Shown here in pieces: positions 5,776-7,421 of a stretch of DNA of 7,421 nucleotides. How positions within the stretch are numbered: the stretch's first letter is position 1; every line of letters starts with the position of its first letter. The position numbers and the translations under genes were made by a program. The notes beneath the pieces were generated by a model. It was not told where the DNA came from. It was given only the letters and a program-made list of their open reading frames with translations, and searched no databases. This stretch comes from JAGLSB01 sp023135955 (GTDB taxonomy: Bacteria > Bacteroidota > Bacteroidia > Bacteroidales > GCA-2748055), in the NCBI GenBank assembly GCA_030673645.1, contig DAOVIO010000187.1, positions 1 to 7,421 of the forward strand, read 5' to 3'.

Positions 5776-7263
5776 ATGAAACCTAATAATAAATACCTAG
5801 CCATTGATCTTGGAGCAGAAAGTGGTCGGGCGGTAATTGGCTTTTTGGTAGAGAATAAAATATTTCTCGAAGATGTACATAGATTTTCTACTGGTATGTT
5901 ATTTCAGAATGAACACTATTATTGGAATATATATAGGTTTTATGAAGAAATTCTTAATGCTTTGAAAATATGCATGACTCACCTAAATATTAATCCGGAT
6001 TCTATGGCAATTGATACTTGGGGTGTTGACTTTGGCCTATTAGCTGAGGATGGAAGTTTATTGCGAATACCTTATGCATATCGCGATCCGCAATCAGCAG
6101 AAGCGATGACTGAATTTTTGGAAAAGAAATTATCTACGGAAAAGATTTATAATCTTACAGGAATTGCAATTCAGACATATAATTCAGTATATCAGCTACA
6201 TGCTTTGAAAAGGAATGTAGATTTTGCTATTAATAATGCCAGCAAGTTGCTATTTATTCCCGATTTGCTAAATTATTTTTTAACTGGCGAAAAAAAATCT
6301 GAGTTTACTTTTGCAACTACTTCTCAACTTTATAATCCGAAAAAAGGAACATGGGATACTGAAATTCTTAAAGCAGTTGATGTACCGGTAACATTGATGC
6401 CAGAGATAGTGAAGCCAGGAACCCGAATAGGAATGCTCAAGGAAGATATCGTAAAATTAACAGGGGTTAAACAATTTCCTGTAAATGCAGTTTGTTCACA
6501 CGATACTGGTTCTGCAATTGTTGCTATACCGGCTCTTGGGGATGATTGGGCCTATATTAGTTCGGGAACATGGTCGTTGATGGGCGTTGAGGTACCTGCG
6601 CCGGTAATTAGTAAGAAAAGCAGAGCTTATAATTTTACAAATGAAGGAGGGGCCGAGGGAAAATTCCGGTTTTTGAAAAATATTATGGGATTATGGCTCT
6701 TGCAAGAATGTAAAAAATCATGGTCCAAAACAGGTTATGGATTAGATTATTCTGATTTAGTTGATACAGCCATCGATGCCAAGGCCTTTAAATGCTTTAT
6801 TGATCCAGATAATGACAATTTCTTCAATCCTGAAAATATGCCTGCAGCAATCGATGAATATTGTGAATCAACCAAACAGGAATCGCCTGAGAATGTTGGT
6901 GAATACGTAAGGACAATTTTGGAAGGTCTGGCTTTTAAGTATCGTCTTGTCCTTGATCAGTTGGCAGAAACAACAGGCAGGAAAATTAACAAGATTCATA
7001 TAATTGGCGGAGGATCAAAAAATGAAATACTTTGCCAGTTTACTGCTAATGTAACTGGTGTAGAGGTAATTGCGGGACCCGAAGAGGGCACTGCTGTAGG
7101 AAATGTTTTGATGCAAGCCATTGCTATGGGTGAAATAGACTCTGTTGATGAAGCGCGAAAAATTGTAAGGAATTCTTTTGAATTAAAATATTTCTCTCCT
7201 GAAAATAAAAGTGAATGGGAATCTGCGTATCAAGAATTCCTTGAGATTGCCGATTTATTGTGA
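5776..7263 (+). CDS. rhaB: Rhamnulokinase (FGGY family, RhaB type)
   Basis: The 495-aa cytoplasmic sugar kinase should phosphorylate L-rhamnulose to L-rhamnulose 1-phosphate with ATP, the second step of L-rhamnose breakdown. The N-terminal domain opens with the phosphate-binding loop AIDLGAESGR (9-18) and has IDTWGVDFGLL (79-89) and AYRDPQ (101-106). The hinge and C-terminal domain carry the catalytic-base motif SHDTGSA with Asp243, SSGTWSLMG (262-270), NEGGAEGKFRFLKNIMGLWL (289-308) and the nucleotide-site loop IIGGGSKNEIL (409-419), followed by VIAGPEEGTAVGN (431-443). These words match E. coli RhaB closely as I recall it, and the length is nearly the same (about 489). E. coli FucK differs clearly at several of them, but some Bacteroidota use RhaB-like kinases for L-fuculose, so that substrate remains possible. 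The start gives the expected N-terminus. The gene is 169 bases downstream of gntR on the same strand; isomerase, aldolase and transporter genes would be expected beyond the right edge. Confidence 0.93.
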   Translation: MKPNNKYLAIDLGAESGRAVIGFLVENKIFLEDVHRFSTGMLFQNEHYYWNIYRFYEEILNALKICMTHLNINPDSMAIDTWGVDFGLLAEDGSLLRIPYAYRDPQSAEAMTEFLEKKLSTEKIYNLTGIAIQTYNSVYQLHALKRNVDFAINNASKLLFIPDLLNYFLTGEKKSEFTFATTSQLYNPKKGTWDTEILKAVDVPVTLMPEIVKPGTRIGMLKEDIVKLTGVKQFPVNAVCSHDTGSAIVAIPALGDDWAYISSGTWSLMGVEVPAPVISKKSRAYNFTNEGGAEGKFRFLKNIMGLWLLQECKKSWSKTGYGLDYSDLVDTAIDAKAFKCFIDPDNDNFFNPENMPAAIDEYCESTKQESPENVGEYVRTILEGLAFKYRLVLDQLAETTGRKINKIHIIGGGSKNEILCQFTANVTGVEVIAGPEEGTAVGNVLMQAIAMGEIDSVDEARKIVRNSFELKYFSPENKSEWESAYQEFLEIADLL

Positions 7264-7421
7264 ATATAGGGCTATTACTTAGTTGATTGCATCTTCCTTG
7301 ACTTCACTCAACCACTCAACCACTCAACCACTCAACCACTCAACCACTCAACCACTCAACCACTCAACCACTCAACCACTCAACCACTCAACTACTCAAC
7401 TACTCAACCACCCACCCCCCA
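7264..7421. other. Non-coding tail after the kinase gene
   Basis: The first 42 bases (7264-7305) are unremarkable and lack a recognisable terminator hairpin. The rest is the 8-bp repeat array and a C-rich remnant (ACCCACCCCCCA, 7410-7421) at the window edge. The 8-base period and the absence of an ORF across it argue against coding. Confidence 0.75.
7306..7409. repeat. 8-bp tandem repeat (ACTCAACC), 13 copies
   Basis: Thirteen head-to-tail 8-bp units fill 104 bases. Units 1-10 and 13 are ACTCAACC; units 11 and 12 (7386-7401) are ACTCAACT. The array decays into ACCCACCCCCCA at the right edge, so its true end may lie outside. There are no spacers, so it is not a CRISPR array. The perfect identity of the first ten units indicates recent expansion by slippage. 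Confidence 0.96.

Noticed and set aside
7306..7409. CRISPR array
   Set aside because: The units are 8 bp, contiguous and without unique spacers, and no cas genes are present.

Overview
The window looks like chromosomal DNA of a member of the Bacteroidota, possibly a Marinilabiliales/Prolixibacteraceae-like lineage; that finer placement is only an impression. The evidence is AT-rich DNA with A/T-rich leaders and no clear Shine-Dalgarno sequences, a TAnnTTTG-type promoter word, a hybrid sensor kinase, an E1 with its alpha and beta parts fused, and short AC-rich tandem repeats confined to the gaps between genes.

Layout from left to right. (1) Positions 1-798 (+) hold the C-terminal part of a hybrid histidine kinase (ATPase domain plus receiver domain) that runs off the left edge. 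(2) Positions 799-963 are a convergent gap holding a 31-bp tandem repeat, each full unit of which contains a perfect 18-bp palindrome. (3) Positions 4702-964 (-) are a two-gene operon: a lipoyl-bearing E2 acyltransferase (413 aa), then an 822-aa fused alpha/beta thiamine-diphosphate E1 of a 2-oxoacid dehydrogenase complex. No E3 gene is visible. (4) Positions 4703-4895 are a divergent control region with a perfect ACTTGT-N4-ACAAGT inverted repeat overlapping a plausible E2 promoter, and a second 9-bp inverted repeat in the E2 leader. (5) Positions 4896-5606 (+) encode a GntR/HutC-type repressor with a UTRA effector domain. (6) Positions 5607-5775 are a repeat-rich leader. (7) Positions 5776-7263 (+) encode a rhamnulokinase (RhaB-like). 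(8) Positions 7264-7421 hold thirteen copies of an 8-bp repeat running almost to the right edge.

How the genes may work together (inference): the GntR/UTRA protein probably senses a sugar or sugar phosphate and controls the divergent E2-E1 operon and perhaps the kinase. L-rhamnose breakdown through rhamnulose 1-phosphate gives DHAP and L-lactaldehyde, both of which can lead to pyruvate, a possible substrate for the E1/E2 complex. The substrate of the complex cannot be read from sequence alone. No wholly new class of system is evident. The most unusual items are the enlarged E1 with insertions near its active site, its pairing with a sugar regulator and kinase, and the diverse intergenic repeats, one of which abuts the kinase start codon.
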